From NCBI RefSeq assembly GCF_023566355.1, contig NZ_JAKNSW010000001.1:124001-188000 (forward strand): a stretch of DNA of 64,000 nucleotides, in the 5' to 3' direction. Of this stretch, positions 31,421 through 44,102 are shown piece by piece. The notes beneath the pieces were generated by a model. It made no database searches, had not been told where the DNA came from, and was given only the letters and a program-made list of their open reading frames with translations. Every line of letters starts with the position of its first letter. Positions within the stretch are counted from its first letter, which is position 1. Source of the stretch: Mesoplasma sp. JKS002658. Its GTDB lineage: Bacteria; Bacillota_I; Bacilli_A; Mycoplasmatales; Mycoplasmataceae. A program made the position numbers and the translations under genes.

Positions 31421-34400
31421 ATGAAGTATTATCCTCAGTTAAATATTCAGACTGCTTATAATTTTCAAGAATCATTAATCACTGTTGATGATTATTTGGC
31501 CTTTGCTGTTAAACATCACTTTCCTTATGCTTTTTATGCTGATTGTGGTGTGATGTATGGAGCTGCAGAATTTTATGATAAGTTTAGCGCTGCTGGGATC
31601 AAACCAGTCATTGGCTTAACTTATGAAGATAATCTTCATGACCAAAAAGTTACCTTTAACCTTTATGCTAAAAACCATCAAGGTTATAAAAACCTTTGTT
31701 ATCTTGCTTCAGAGTTGCAAATAAGCAATCTTGATCTAGGAGCTTTTTTCAAGTTTGCTTGCACTTATTTTGATAATAACCTAGTTTATGTTGTTAGTTT
31801 TGAAAAAAACGATGATGTGCAACTACTAGAAGAATTATTAGTCAGAATTGATGAAACAAACCTCTTTTTTGGAATTAATCATCCTCTTGTTGATGATTTT
31901 CAAACCAAAAATAATGTTGTTGCTAATAAAAGAATTGCTTATCTTAATTCTGATGATGCTAAGGTTTATTGTACTTTATTAGCAATCAAAGAAAATAAAA
32001 CAATTACCCAGATTGGTGCGACTTCTGAACTTCATTATCCTAGTTATGAAGTTGATGTTGAACGTTTAAACCAAATGAATTTGGAAAAAATTGTTGCAAT
32101 GGTTGATTTTGATTTGTTTGTTCAACCTCAAAACCATTTAATCGAATTTAAAACTCCCAACAATATCCCTCAATCCCAATTTCTTCGTCAAGTCAGTTTA
32201 GATTCTTTGGTTTCATACCTTCGGATTTATAAAGTTGCAAAAACTGATCATCAAAAGTATTATGACCGGTTAGATTCAGAATTAAAAATTATTGAAGAAA
32301 TGGGTTTTGCCAACTACTTTTTAATTGTAAGAGATTATGTGTGGTTTGCTAAAAGTCGTCAAATTATGGTTGGTCCAGGACGAGGAAGTGCGGCTGGTTC
32401 GCTTGTAGCTTTTTTGTTAAGAATTACTACAGTTGATCCGTTAAAGTACAACCTAGTTTTTGAACGATTTTTAAATCCTGAACGAAAAACAATGCCAGAT
32501 ATTGATTTAGACTTTCAAGATGATCGTCGTGAAGAAGTGATTGAATATCTGGTTGAAAAGTATGGTACCTATCATGTTGCTAGTATCATCACTTACCAAA
32601 CTATTGGGGCAAAGTCAGCGTTAAGAGATGTTATTCGTGCTTTTGATAAACCAGTAGAATTTGCCAATAAGTTAACTCGTTTAATTCCGTTCCAATTTCA
32701 AAGTGATTTACAAGGAGCAATCGCTCATTCTAAGGCTTTAAAAATTTATGCTGAAGATAACCCAGAAATTTTCACAACTGCTTTAAGATTAATTGGTTTG
32801 CCCCGCCAAACAGGCACTCATGCAGCAGGAATAATTTTGTGCCAAGATGATTTGCGTGATGTTTTGCCAGTTCGAACTGGTTATGATGGAATCGTGCAAA
32901 CCCAGTTTGACATGAACTATCTTGAAGGTTTGGGTTTAATCAAAATGGATTTATTAGGATTAAGAAATTTAACTACACTCCAAGAAATTAAAGAAAACGT
33001 TGTTCGCAGCGAGGGGGTTAATTTAAACTTTGATAAGTTAGATTTAAATGATCAAAAGGTTTATCAATTATTACAAAGTGGGAAAACTTCGGGAATTTTT
33101 CAATTAGAATCACCAGGGATGACCAAGTTGCTAATGCAGATGCGACCCACAAAAATTGATGATATTTCTGCAACTTCAGCACTTTTCCGTCCCGGGCCAT
33201 CATCAATGATTCCAGAATATCTTAAACGTCGAGAATCAAAGAAAAAGCTTAATAGTTATATTATTGATCCTTCTTTGACTAATATTCTTGCTTCAACTTA
33301 TGGAATTATTCTCTACCAAGAACAGGTCTTACAAGTTTTGCAAGCAGTCAGTGGTTTTAGTTTAGGAAAAGCAGATTTAGTTCGTAGAGCTATGAGCAAA
33401 AAGAATGCCAATTACATGGCCATAGTAAAACCAGAATTTATTAGTCAGGCTTTGAATAATGGTTATAGTCAAAGTAAAGCCACCGAAATTTGAACCTGAA
33501 TTGCTGATTTTGCTAGTTATGGTTTTAATAAGTCTCATTCGATTGCTTATTCTTATATTTCTTATTGATTAGCGTGGTTAAAAACTTATTATCCTGAACA
33601 GTTTTATGTTTCTTTATTTAATGCTAGTGTGGGAAATTCTCCTAAAGTTGCTGCTTATATCAAAGAAATTGATGGTTATGGCATTGATTTTAAAGGACCA
33701 AGTATTCGGAATGTTAATCAGAAGTATGTTGCCTATAATAAGATGATTCTTGCCCCGTTAACAATTATTAAAGGAATTGGTCCTGAATTTTTAAGAAAGT
33801 TGCAAGAACTTTGAAAGACTAACAAAACGATTTTTGATGATTTTTGCTTACTAATTGCTAATTTAATTGATAAGGGGATGAGTAAAAGTTTGTTTGAAGC
33901 TTTAATTTGAGCAGGAGCTTTTGACTTTTATCGTTTTGACCGCTTTTTATTAGTAGAAAACATTGATCTTCTGTATAATTTTGCTTTGTCAAACCAAAAT
34001 AAAGTAACAATTGATCCATTAACGATTCCTGAATTAACTACAATCAAAGAATCTGAAAAGAAACTTCTTGCGCAAAAAGAACTTGAGTATCTTGGCTTTT
34101 ATTTAGGAAACAATCCCTTTACTACTAAACGAAAAGAGTATAGTAGTTATAATGTTTTAACTTTGGCTCAGATCAAAGAACAACACCAAAAAGGCTTTGT
34201 GATTGCTAGTGTGGATGCAATTCGAACCAAACGGGATAAAAACAACCACCTAATGGCTTTTTTAGACCTTAGTGATGATAGTGGTACTTTAAAAGCAACG
34301 ATGTTTAGTTCTCAGTATGAAAAGCAAGCAGATTACTTACATCCAGGAGTAGTGATTCTGGTGAAAGTTGTTGTTCAAGAATACAATAATCAACTTGGTG

Positions 34401-34435
34401 CAATTGTAGAAAATATTGGTGAATATTTAAATTAA
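31421..34435 (+). CDS. dnaE: DNA polymerase III alpha subunit, DnaE type
   Basis: 1004 residues. The N-terminal PHP domain is degenerate, with most metal His residues replaced. The polymerase core has GPGRGSAAGSLVAF and PDIDLDFQDDRRE, with catalytic Asp residues at about 365-367. TGTHAAGI, QEQVLQ and YGFNKSHS-like blocks follow. A C-terminal OB domain (ASVDAIRTKRDKNNHLMAFL) ends it. This is the error-prone lagging-strand/primer-extension enzyme of Firmicutes, separate from PolC. Several TGA codons are Trp. An AGAAGGA site lies before ATG; polA follows after 12 bases. Confidence 0.95.
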
Positions 34436-34447
34436 AGGAGAAAAACA

Positions 34448-37171
34448 ATGAGTAAAAATGAAAAGAAAATTTTATTAGTTGATGGGAACGCTTTAATTTT
34501 TCGTGCTTATTATGCAACTGCTTATAAAGGGGGTAACTTATTAAAAACCACAACTGGAATTTATACTAATGCCGTGTTTTCGTTTGTTAATATGTTAACT
34601 TCGTTGATTGAACGCAACAATTATTATGATGTTAAAGTTGCTTTTGATAAGGGGAAACATACTTTTCGTCACGACCAGTTGGTTGATTATAAAGCAGGAA
34701 GACAAAAGACTCCTGATGAATTAATTCAACAATTTCCTATTGCTCGTGAATTTTTAAAAGCTGCTAACATTGATTATTTTGAAATGGATGATTATGAGGC
34801 TGATGACTTAATTGGTAGTATGGCTAACCAAATTTATCACGAGAAAGAAAGATATCTTATTGAAATTCTTTCTAGTGATAAGGATTTATTTCAATTAATC
34901 AATGACCGTACTTTTGTTTTAGTTCCTCATTCAGGAACCAGTGATCTTGAGGTTTTTGACAGGCAAGCATTACAAGAAAAGTGAAGTTGTACTCCTGAAC
35001 AAGTCCCGGATTTAAAGGGGATTATGGGCGATCGTTCAGATAATTTAAAAGGAGTTGCTGGCATTGGTGAAATTCGTGCTAAAAAACTAATTCATGAATA
35101 TGGGAGTCTGGAAAGTATTTATGTTCATATCGATGAAATTAAAGGTAAAACTCAAGAAAAATTAATCAATGATAAAGATAGTGCTTTTTTATGTCGTGAT
35201 ATTGCTACGATTGAAAGGAACATTTATATTGAAGGTTTTCAAGTTCACAAACTCAACTTAACAATTAACCCCTTAATTGATTTTTTGAATAAATATGAGA
35301 TGAAAAGTATTGTTCGTAATTTAACTAATACTGCTGATCGGATTAATCAAGAATTAGTTATTGAGTACGAATTGATTGACCAATGGTCTAGTGATTTTAA
35401 TGTTGACAACACCAGTATTTTTGTAGAAAGTTTGGATAGTAATTATCATGATGGCCAAATAATTGGTATTGGAATCAGTAACACCAAGGGTAATTTCTTC
35501 TTAAACTTTTTTAATGATAATCAGCTTGATTTATTTTCTTTAACATCAGAGCAAAAGGTTAATTATGATCAAGAGTTCGACCAGTTCTTGCAGTCAAACT
35601 TGTCAAAAGAAACTTATGATGTGAAGAGAACTTTAGTTTTATTAGAAAACATGGGTTATCATCCCAATTATGAAAGTTTTAATTATGACATGATGAGTGC
35701 TTGTTATTTACTTGACCCAAACATCACTTCTACTTTTAGTAATCATTTGGGAATGGTTTCACCAGATTTAAGTATTGATCAAGATGATCTGTTTTATGGT
35801 AAGGGGATGAAAAAAACTAGTGAAATTGAACTTAATAAAAAGGGTGATTTCATCGTTAAAAAGGCAGTTTATCTACAAAAGGTTAAACCCTTAGTATTAG
35901 AAAAGTTACAAAGCAACCACCAACTAGATTTATTAAAAGAAATTGATTATCCTTTGGGGTTTGTTCTTTTAAGAATGGAGAAGCACGGTGTTTTAATTGA
36001 TCAAGACCAACTAAATGAACAGATTAAATTTGCACAAAGACGAGTTAAGGAAATTGAACTTGAAATTCGGGAAATTTTGGGTGATACAATTACTGCTGAC
36101 TTTAATCTTGCCAGTCCTAAACAAGTTGGAGAATTGCTCTATGATACTTTAAAACTAACCAATAAGAAAAAGCGGAGCACAAACAGAGAAGCTTTAGAAG
36201 AACTTTTAGCTGAACACGCGGTTGTGGGTCATATTTTAGAATATCGCAAGTGAACGAAGTTAGAATCAACTTATTTGAGTGGATTTGTGAAATATATTCA
36301 TGATGATGGTCGGGTTTATACAATTTTTAACCAAACTTTAACTACTACAGGAAGATTGAGTAGCATCGAACCAAACTTGCAAAACATTTCTATTAGAGAA
36401 CCAGAACAAAGACAGGTGCGGAAGATTTTTATAGTTGATGAAGGTTACACTTTTTATAGTTATGACTATTCGCAAATTGAATTAAGGGTTCTAGCACAAA
36501 TGGCACACGAAGAACATATGTTAGAAATTTTTGCTAAAAATGGTGATATCCACGCTGAATCAGCTAGTCGAATTTTTCATGTTGAACAAGATGTGGTGGA
36601 TAAAGAGATGCGTCGGGTAGCGAAAGTTTTTAACTTTGGTATTATTTATGGATTAAGTGCGTTTGGTTTGAGTAAAGATTTAAGAATTAGTTACAAACAA
36701 GCTCAAGAATTGATTGATCGTTATTATGAGGTTTTTCCTGCAATTAAAACCTTTAAAGATAAAACCCTTGCTTTTGCCAACCAGTATGGTTATGTTGAAA
36801 CAATGTCAAGGCGTCGGCGTTATCTGCCAGAATTAAAATCAGGAGTGCGCTTTCAAAAAGAATTTGGTGAACGAGCTGCAGTAAACATGCCAATTCAAGG
36901 TACGGCTGCTGATTTATTAAAAATTGCCATGATTAATATTGACCGCGAGTTTCAAGAAGCGAAGTTAACTTCGTTTATGAGTTGTCAAATTCATGATGAG
37001 ATTATTTTTTCTTTGAAAAACGAAGAAATTAACCAGGCTAAGCAAATTATTACTAAACATATGGATGAAGCTTTTATAAAGTTAAAATCCATCTTTTGTC
37101 CTGAAGAAGTAATTGAGGTGAAATTGGCCACTTCACAATCAAGTGGGAAAAACTGATACGAATTAAAATAA
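34448..37171 (+). CDS. polA: DNA polymerase I
   Basis: 907 residues. The 5'-3' exonuclease domain is intact (LVDGNALIFRAYY, DDYEADDLIG, SSDKDLFQL, GDRSDNLKGVAGIG). The middle 3'-5' exonuclease domain lacks the catalytic acidic motifs, so proofreading is probably absent. The polymerase domain has YSYDYSQIELR (catalytic Asp near 674) and QIHDEIIF. It removes RNA primers and fills gaps. AAAGGAG precedes ATG; two internal TGA codons and one near the end are Trp. Operon with dnaE and mutM. Confidence 0.96.
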
Positions 37172-37187
37172 GAGAAGAGGAAAATTA

Positions 37188-38030
37188 ATGCCAGAACTAC
37201 CAGAAGTCAGAGTGGTTGTGAACTACTTAAATCAAAATGTTAAAGGGAAAGTGATTAGTGCTGTGAGAGTTTTTTATAATCGGTTGCTAGTGGAAACATC
37301 AGTCCTTGATTTGAAAGATAAACTTGTTAATCAGCAAATTGAAGGAGTCGATGCTTATGGTAAGTACATTATTTTTCATTTAACCAATTATGAAATGATT
37401 TCTCATTTACGAATGGAAGGAAAATGAATTTTTGAATCTGATAACTTTTTTAGTTATCCCCAAGATTTAGTTGAAGCTGAAATTGAATTCGAACATGAAG
37501 CAAAGGTTTTACGTTATTATGATTTTCGACGTTTTGGCACCTTGCAATTGGTTGCTAAAAACCAATGAAAAACTTTACCTGCGATTGCTAAATTAGGATA
37601 TGAACCATTTGATAAAGGTGCTTCTGCTGATTATTTATTCAATAAAGTTCACAGTTCTTCAAGAGCTATTAAAACCTTGCTTTTGGACCAAACTATTCTT
37701 TTGGGTTTGGGGAACATTTATGTGAATGAAGTTCTTTTTCAGGCAAAAATTCACCCTTTAGAAAGTGGGAAAAACCTAACTTTGCAAGATTGTGCCTTGA
37801 TTTTACAAGTAAGTAAAGAGATTCTTGGCAAATCAATTGAAGAGGGAGGCACGACAATCCATTCTTTTATGGTGGGTAATCATCAAAGTGGTCATTATCA
37901 AAAGTATCTCCAAGTCCATGGTCGGGAAAATCTTCCTTGTTTTGTTTGTGGTACTAAAATTAAGAAAATTAATGTTAATGGTCGCGGCACTTATTATTGT
38001 TCTTGGTGCCAAAAATTAAAAAAGATTTAA
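37188..38030 (+). CDS. mutM: Formamidopyrimidine-DNA glycosylase
   Basis: 280 residues. It begins Met-Pro-Glu-Leu-Pro-Glu-Val, with the catalytic Pro2 and Glu3. The H2TH region contains LLLDQTILLGLGNIYVNEVLF and the C-terminal zinc finger contains CFVCG... CSWCQ. It removes 8-oxoguanine and formamidopyrimidines and nicks the site. It follows polA by 16 bases, the order found in Bacillus. Two TGA codons are Trp. Confidence 0.95.
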
Positions 38031-38174
38031 AAGTGGAAATGTGGAAAACTCTCATTTCCTTTTTAATTGCAAAGCATTATTTTTCTTCTAAAAATTGGTT
38101 GGGAAAAATTGCTAAAACCTTGTTTAAAAAAAGTTAAAAAAGATTATGATTAGAATGCGAGGTGAATCACTTAT

Positions 38175-39461
38175 ATGGGAAGTTATAAGTACAAAGTGGT
38201 TTCACATTCTCCTATCAGTGATCTTGATCGTAAAACCCTGATTAATCTCTATCAACCCATAGTTGGATCAGAGGCTTGTGCGATTTATTTAACTTTGGTC
38301 GAAGAAAGTGAAATCATGTCCAAGTTGAACAACTTAACGTTTGAAAATAGTCGTTTAACAGTGATTTTAGGCGCTTTGGACCAAGAAATCGAAAATGGAT
38401 TTAAACGTTTAGAAGAAATCGGTCTTTTAAAAAGAACCTATACAAAACTTAAAAACTTATATGTTTTGCAAATCATAAAACCTCTTGCTGCTAATCAGTT
38501 CTTTGGTGATGTTTTCTATGACAAGATGTTAAAAAATCACTTAGATGAAGAGAATTACGAGATTTTAAAGTTCCATTGTCAAGGAGCAGATAAAACAACA
38601 ATCAGTACAATCAGTAATGATGATTTTGATAGAGAAAAAAGTGCTGCAATCTTTGGTGAGTTTTTTTCTCCATCAACAGGAGAAATCCAGAAAATGATTG
38701 GGGATAACTCTCAAAAAATGGTTAATAATCTTTCTTTAGTTGCTGAGCAAAATCTTGATTTAGGAACTTTGCAAGTTGCTCTTGCGCAAAAGGGTATTGT
38801 TCCAAGTTGCTTGACTTCTGAGATTATTGATTTTTTAATTGATAATCAACCTAGTTGTAGTTTAGATGACCAAGAAATTATTAATTTGTTGGTTCAAACC
38901 TACGATCAAAACTTAAAGAAAATCAATTTCAATGTTTTTAAAGTGCTTTTTCAAAGAGAACTTTTGGTGATTAAATCAGCAACTATCACTCCTTCGCAAC
39001 AAAAAGCAAAAGAAATGAATCTTTTTGAAAGTTATGATTATGCTACTGCGTTGTTGTCTAAAGAACCTGGGTTTAATATCAAAAAAATTATTGACATCTT
39101 AAGTGGTGAATACCACTTATCTAATGGTGTAGTGAATTGCTTGTTAGATTTTTCTTATTATAAAAATAATGGAAAAATTGTTGGTGAATATTTATTTAAA
39201 ATTGCTAAAACTTTAAATAAAAAACACATCAGTAATACTTTAGAAACAATGAGTTATTTGAAGCAAGCGGTTAAATATAGTTGTCAGAGTTCTTTAGCTA
39301 GTTTTCACTCTACTTTAACCCCATCTTCTTTGAATAAGAGTAGTAAAATATTAAAAATGCCAGATTTAAGTTGAATGAATAGTCAAAAAAATAATCGTGA
39401 CGAACATACTAAATTAGATGATCTCGACCTTCAACTAGCAACTTTAGATTTAATCTTTTAA
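38175..39461 (+). CDS. dnaB: DnaB-like helicase-loading primosomal protein (Bacillus sense)
   Basis: 428 residues. An N-terminal winged-helix-like region (LDRKTLINLYQPIVGSEACAIYLTL, about 17-41) and two DnaD-like segments match Firmicute DnaB, which remodels the origin and loads the replicative helicase with DnaI. The next gene is dnaI, the same order as in Bacillus. Weak conservation apart from the N-terminus is normal. One late TGA is Trp. AGGTGAATC precedes the start. Confidence 0.85.
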
Positions 39462-39485
39462 AATGAAAATAGTAGATAGAGAGAA

Positions 39486-40451
39486 ATGTTGATGGAAATT
39501 GATCGTTTAGAAAACCAAACTTTAGTTAATAAATTAGTTAAAACTCATCAAGTTTCTGAGCAAACGCTTGAACTTTATCACTCTGCTATTAATTGGTATG
39601 TAAATAATCATTTTGATTGTCAAAACCCAGAAAACTTTCCTTCATGTCAACAAAGTCAGAAGGGTTATAAGGCCTCGTTGAAATACGAAAATAACCAGTT
39701 TTACAAAGGATTTGTTCCTTGTGAACACTTAGTTTACCAACAAAATAGACAAAACTTTTTGAACCGTTTTTTGTTAACTGATTTTGACCCCTTGCAACAA
39801 GAACAGGTTTTTTATAAGACAAATGAGCAAAACTTAAAGTTTTTTGCTTTGAATTATGATGATTCTAAAAGTCAGGAAATTATTCAAACCCGAATTAATT
39901 CAAAAGAAGAATTTTTATTAAAACAACAAGTGGTTGCCTATTATCAGGATGTTTTGGCAAATAAAAAACGTTATGGAATTTATTTGTGAGGAAGTTTGGG
40001 TTTAGGTAAGACTACTTTATTTCGGTTTTTAGCAATTGATGCAGCAAAAAACCACAAAAAAACCATTGCTTTTTATAGCGTTTCTAATCTTGCAAATTTA
40101 TTAAAAGGATCTTTTAATAATCACGTTGAAAGTAGTAAAAAAATTCTTGAACAGTTACAAATTGCTGATTTTCTCTTTCTTGATGATATCGGAGGGGAAC
40201 CTGCTAGTGAATGATTGAGAGATGATGTTTTGTTTACGGTTTTAAACTATCGAATGACTCACGAAAAGACTACTTTTTTTACTTCTAATTTTTCAATTGA
40301 CCGGTTAAGAAAAAATTATCAAGCTAAAATTGGTAAAACTTATCCAGGGTCAAAAGAAGATAACGAACTGAAAAATGAACGTTTCATCGAACGAATTAAT
40401 GTTTTAGCTAAAGAGATTGAATTGATTGGTACTAATCACCGAATAAAATAA
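39486..40451 (+). CDS. dnaI: Primosomal protein DnaI, helicase loader
   Basis: 321 residues. Walker A GSLGLGKTTL (about 170-179), Walker B FLFLDDIGGE (about 230) and sensor blocks TSNFSIDRL place it in the DnaC/DnaI AAA+ group. An N-terminal zinc-like region with Cys residues (FDCQNPENFPSC) would bind helicase. Two TGA codons are Trp. It loads the replicative helicase with DnaB, encoded immediately upstream. Confidence 0.93.
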
Positions 40452-40503
40452 TGTTTCTTAACTATAATATTTTTATTCATTAACGTGGGTATTTCATTTC
40501 CTT

Positions 40504-40554
40504 TTGTCGTTTTTCTATAACAAAAGTAATAAAATCAAATGAGGTGATTAGAAA
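40504..40554 (+). promoter_or_regulatory. Probable promoter and ribosome-binding site of the microcin C-like operon
   Basis: TTGTCG at 40504-40509 and TAATAA at 40527-40532 with a 17-base spacer form a modest promoter. GAGGTGAT follows shortly before the ATG at 40555. Confidence 0.5.
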
Positions 40555-41547
40555 ATGAAAATTGGTATTTTTTCTCCTTCAACTTCGGTTGTTTCAAAGT
40601 GCCCTAATCGTGTAAATAGAGCACTAGAATATCTTAGATCGCAAGGCAATGAGCTTGTTTTAGGTGAGTTGTTTTTTAACGATGAAGGTTATCGAACTGG
40701 TTCTATAAAACAGAGAGCTGCAGAAATTAATAATTTGTTAAAAGATGAAGATTTGGATGTGTTGATGTCTTCAATTGGCGGGTTTGATACCAATTCAATC
40801 CTCCCCCATCTTGATTATGAATTATTAGAAAACAGAAAAAGGAACCTAGTTATCTGCGGTTTTTCTGATATTACTGTTTTATTACTTGGTGCGATGAATA
40901 GAATTAAGAGTTCTAAAATTCGTTTTTTGTATGGTCCTGCTTTGATTCCTAGTTTTGGTGATATAGAGCCAGAATTTAAGTCAATAACATATAATTCCCT
41001 TCTTGACTGTGTTTTAAGTTCAAAAAAACATATTTATAATGTTCCAGGTTCATGGACTGATGATTGAAAAAATTGAGAAGACTTTGAACAGCCTAAACAG
41101 ATTTTTAGTCAGTCCTCGTGGAAATATGAATTTTTCAAGTCGTCTCATCCGATTAAAGGACGCTTGATTGGTGGTAATGTCAATGCAATGCTGGGAACCT
41201 TTGGTTCAGAGTACGGTTTAAAAATCCAACCAGGTGATGTTTTGTTGTTAGAAGATAGTTGCAAGAATGCTGAGGTTGTGGAGAAGAACTTTAGCGCTTG
41301 TTTATTGAACGGAATTTTTGATCAAGTATCTGCCATTATCTTGGGAAAATATGAAAAATTTGATGATCAAGGAACTGGTGTTAAACCAATTGAAATTCTT
41401 CGAGAAATTTTAGATGAAGCTAAAAAAGAGATTCCCATTGTGTATGATGTTGATTTTTCACATACCAAACCGATGTTAGTTGTTGAATTAAATAAGCCAA
41501 TTATAATTGATGGTAAAAAACAAAGAATTATTAAACCTAATCCATAG
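40555..41547 (+). CDS. mccF: MccF-like serine peptidase (microcin C immunity)
   Basis: 330 residues. An S66-family (LD-carboxypeptidase-like) peptidase. The Ser104-Glu233-His303 triad lies in GFSDITVLL, LLLEDSCKN and DFSHTKPM; these contexts align well with E. coli MccF. MSSIGGFDTNSILP also matches the MccF IMSTIGG...NSLLP block. MccF cleaves the bond linking the peptidyl or aminoacyl part to the nucleotide of microcin C and so protects the producer. It could instead be a cell-wall LD-carboxypeptidase, but mollicutes have no wall, and the neighbouring genes favour immunity. Two TGA codons are Trp. Confidence 0.88.
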
Positions 41548-41570
41548 TTCTTGCAATTCGACGTAGGGAG

Positions 41571-41611
41571 AGGAGGTGTGAGTTATGTTTGTTGGTTTAA
41601 TGATGAATTAA
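41571..41611 (+). CDS. mccA: MccA-like octapeptide precursor gene (MFVGLMMN) with RBS
   Basis: An eight-codon ORF at 41585-41611 encodes MFVGLMMN, then TAA. It follows a perfect AGGAGG (41571-41576) at an eight-base distance. Known MccA peptides are six to eight residues or so and always end in Asn, the residue that MccB joins to AMP. The ORF lies directly between the immunity gene and the MccB gene, with a terminator-like hairpin after it, as in the mccA-mccB interval of E. coli. It is shorter than any ordinary gene caller would report. Translation is an inference from context but a strong one. Coordinates include the ribosome-binding site. Confidence 0.8.
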
Positions 41612-41621
41612 TCAGTAGAGT

Positions 41622-41655
41622 AAAACAGTCTAGTTTTTATAACTAGACTGTTTTT
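41622..41655 (+). terminator. Hairpin between mccA and mccB
   Basis: A perfect 13-bp stem (AAACAGTCTAGTT at 41623-41635, complement at 41641-41653), five-base loop and T run. In E. coli a hairpin here limits read-through so that mccA mRNA greatly exceeds mccB mRNA; the same effect is likely. Confidence 0.9.
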
Positions 41656-41666
41656 AAGGAGGAGCA

Positions 41667-42719
41667 ATGGAAAAATATAAATTAGCCAAAACATTTATGG
41701 TATTTAAGGCAAAAGAATTTGTTGTTTTAAACAAAGGAACTAATCAAAAAATAATAAGCAACAATCAATGAGAAAAGAACAAATCGATTTTTAATTATTT
41801 ATTGAACACAACATTTTTTTCTAAAAATGAATTAAAAAAAGAAATGCATCGCTTATCAATAGATGAAGATATGCAAGATTATATTTTGAACGGTTCAATT
41901 ATAATCGATGATTGTTTTGATGAAGAAGACTTATTGAGTAGAAGTGAGTTAATGCTAAATTATCATGTAGGAACTGGTGATTACAAAAGTCTTTTAAATA
42001 AAATAGAGTCTTTTAATTTTTTTATTGTCGGGTGTGGCGGAATCGGAAACGCGATTAGTTATGCCTTGGCTTCTATTGGAGCTAAAAATTTTGTTTTGTT
42101 TGACAAAGATATTATCGAAGACACAAATCTAAATCGACAGTTTATTTTTTCAAAAAAAGACGCAGGAAAATTAAAAACAAAGGTACTAAAATCAGGATTA
42201 ATCGATCGGTTTGATAATCTGAAAATTGAAACAAATGAAGATTATTCTGGTACAGAATCCTTGTTTTTAATAGAAAAAATTCGTAGTATGAATTTCCAAA
42301 AAACGATATTAATTCTATCTGCTGATGAAAAAGAAATTGTTGAAGAAATCAATGAATTAACAATCAAATTCAAAATACCGATGTTGAATGTGGGTTATTT
42401 TAACGATATTTCTACTATTGGTCCATTTTTTATTCCCTGAATAGAGAATAGTGCTTGCATTTTTTGTAATAAAGACAATGTTATCAGCAGTGACAATTCA
42501 ACTTTAGAAGATTCGATTAATTCTTATTGCAATAAGGCTCCATCTTGATATTTAAACAATGCCTTAGCAGTTAGTTTGTCAATTCCAGATATTATAAAAT
42601 TTATCGAAGGCAATTACTTTGCAATCAAGAGTGCTAATAAGAGAGTTGGAATTAATAACTGAGATTTGTCGCTACAAGAAGTATCCTTTCCAAGAAATTT
42701 AGAACACAGTCATGGTTAA
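41667..42719 (+). CDS. mccB: MccB-like peptide adenylyltransferase (microcin C synthesis)
   Basis: 350 residues, the same length as E. coli MccB. A ThiF/E1-like ATP-binding fold is clear: GCGGIGN at 122-128, FDKDIIEDTNLNRQ near 145-158 and KTKVLKSGL. Downstream, GYFNDISTIGPFFIP, CIFC and DIIKFIEG are close matches to MccB. The enzyme adenylates the C-terminal Asn of the peptide via a succinimide. The C-terminal Cys pair of E. coli MccB is missing; the protein ends in EHSHG, so zinc ligation may differ. AAGGAGG lies just after the hairpin. Four TGA codons are Trp. Confidence 0.9.
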
Positions 42720-42732
42720 AAACCGATAATGT

Positions 42733-42775
42733 AAAAAACAAACCTCTCTTGGTTTAAAGAAAGGTTTGTTTTTCA
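42733..42775 (+). terminator. Terminator of the microcin C-like operon
   Basis: Stem AAACAAACCT/AGGTTTGTTT with a T-rich tail 14 bases after mccB. It shows that the operon ends here without an exporter gene. Confidence 0.9.
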
Positions 42776-42874
42776 TTTTTTCAAGATCAACACTAGGTTG
42801 AATAGAGGTTGATAATGATGATAACTTTGAGTTAGTTTTCTGATGATAATTAGTTAGTAATTTGGGGAAAATCT

Positions 42875-42903
42875 TTGAGTATTTAATGTTCTTATATTAT
42901 AAT
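42875..42903 (+). promoter_or_regulatory. gapA promoter
   Basis: TTGAGT at 42875-42880, exactly 17 bases, then TATAAT at 42898-42903. An AAGAAGGA ribosome-binding site precedes the ATG. Confidence 0.75.
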
Positions 42904-42943
42904 AAGCTTATGAATTATTAACGAAAGAAGGAACATATTATAT

Positions 42944-43960
<1,017 letters not shown>

Positions 43961-43984
43961 TCGTCAAGACAATCTTTATAATAA

Positions 43985-44013
43985 CAAACAACCGCATTAA
44001 GGGTTGTTTTTTT
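43985..44013 (+). terminator. Terminator of gapA
   Basis: AACAACC/GGTTGTT stem with a seven-T tail. Confidence 0.85.
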
Positions 44014-44102
44014 GTCGATAAAGGTTTTAATCTGAATATCTAAATTGCTAAAAACGAGTTAGAATAGAATTATACTAGTTAATAAGAAAGAGGAAACTAA
44101 TT

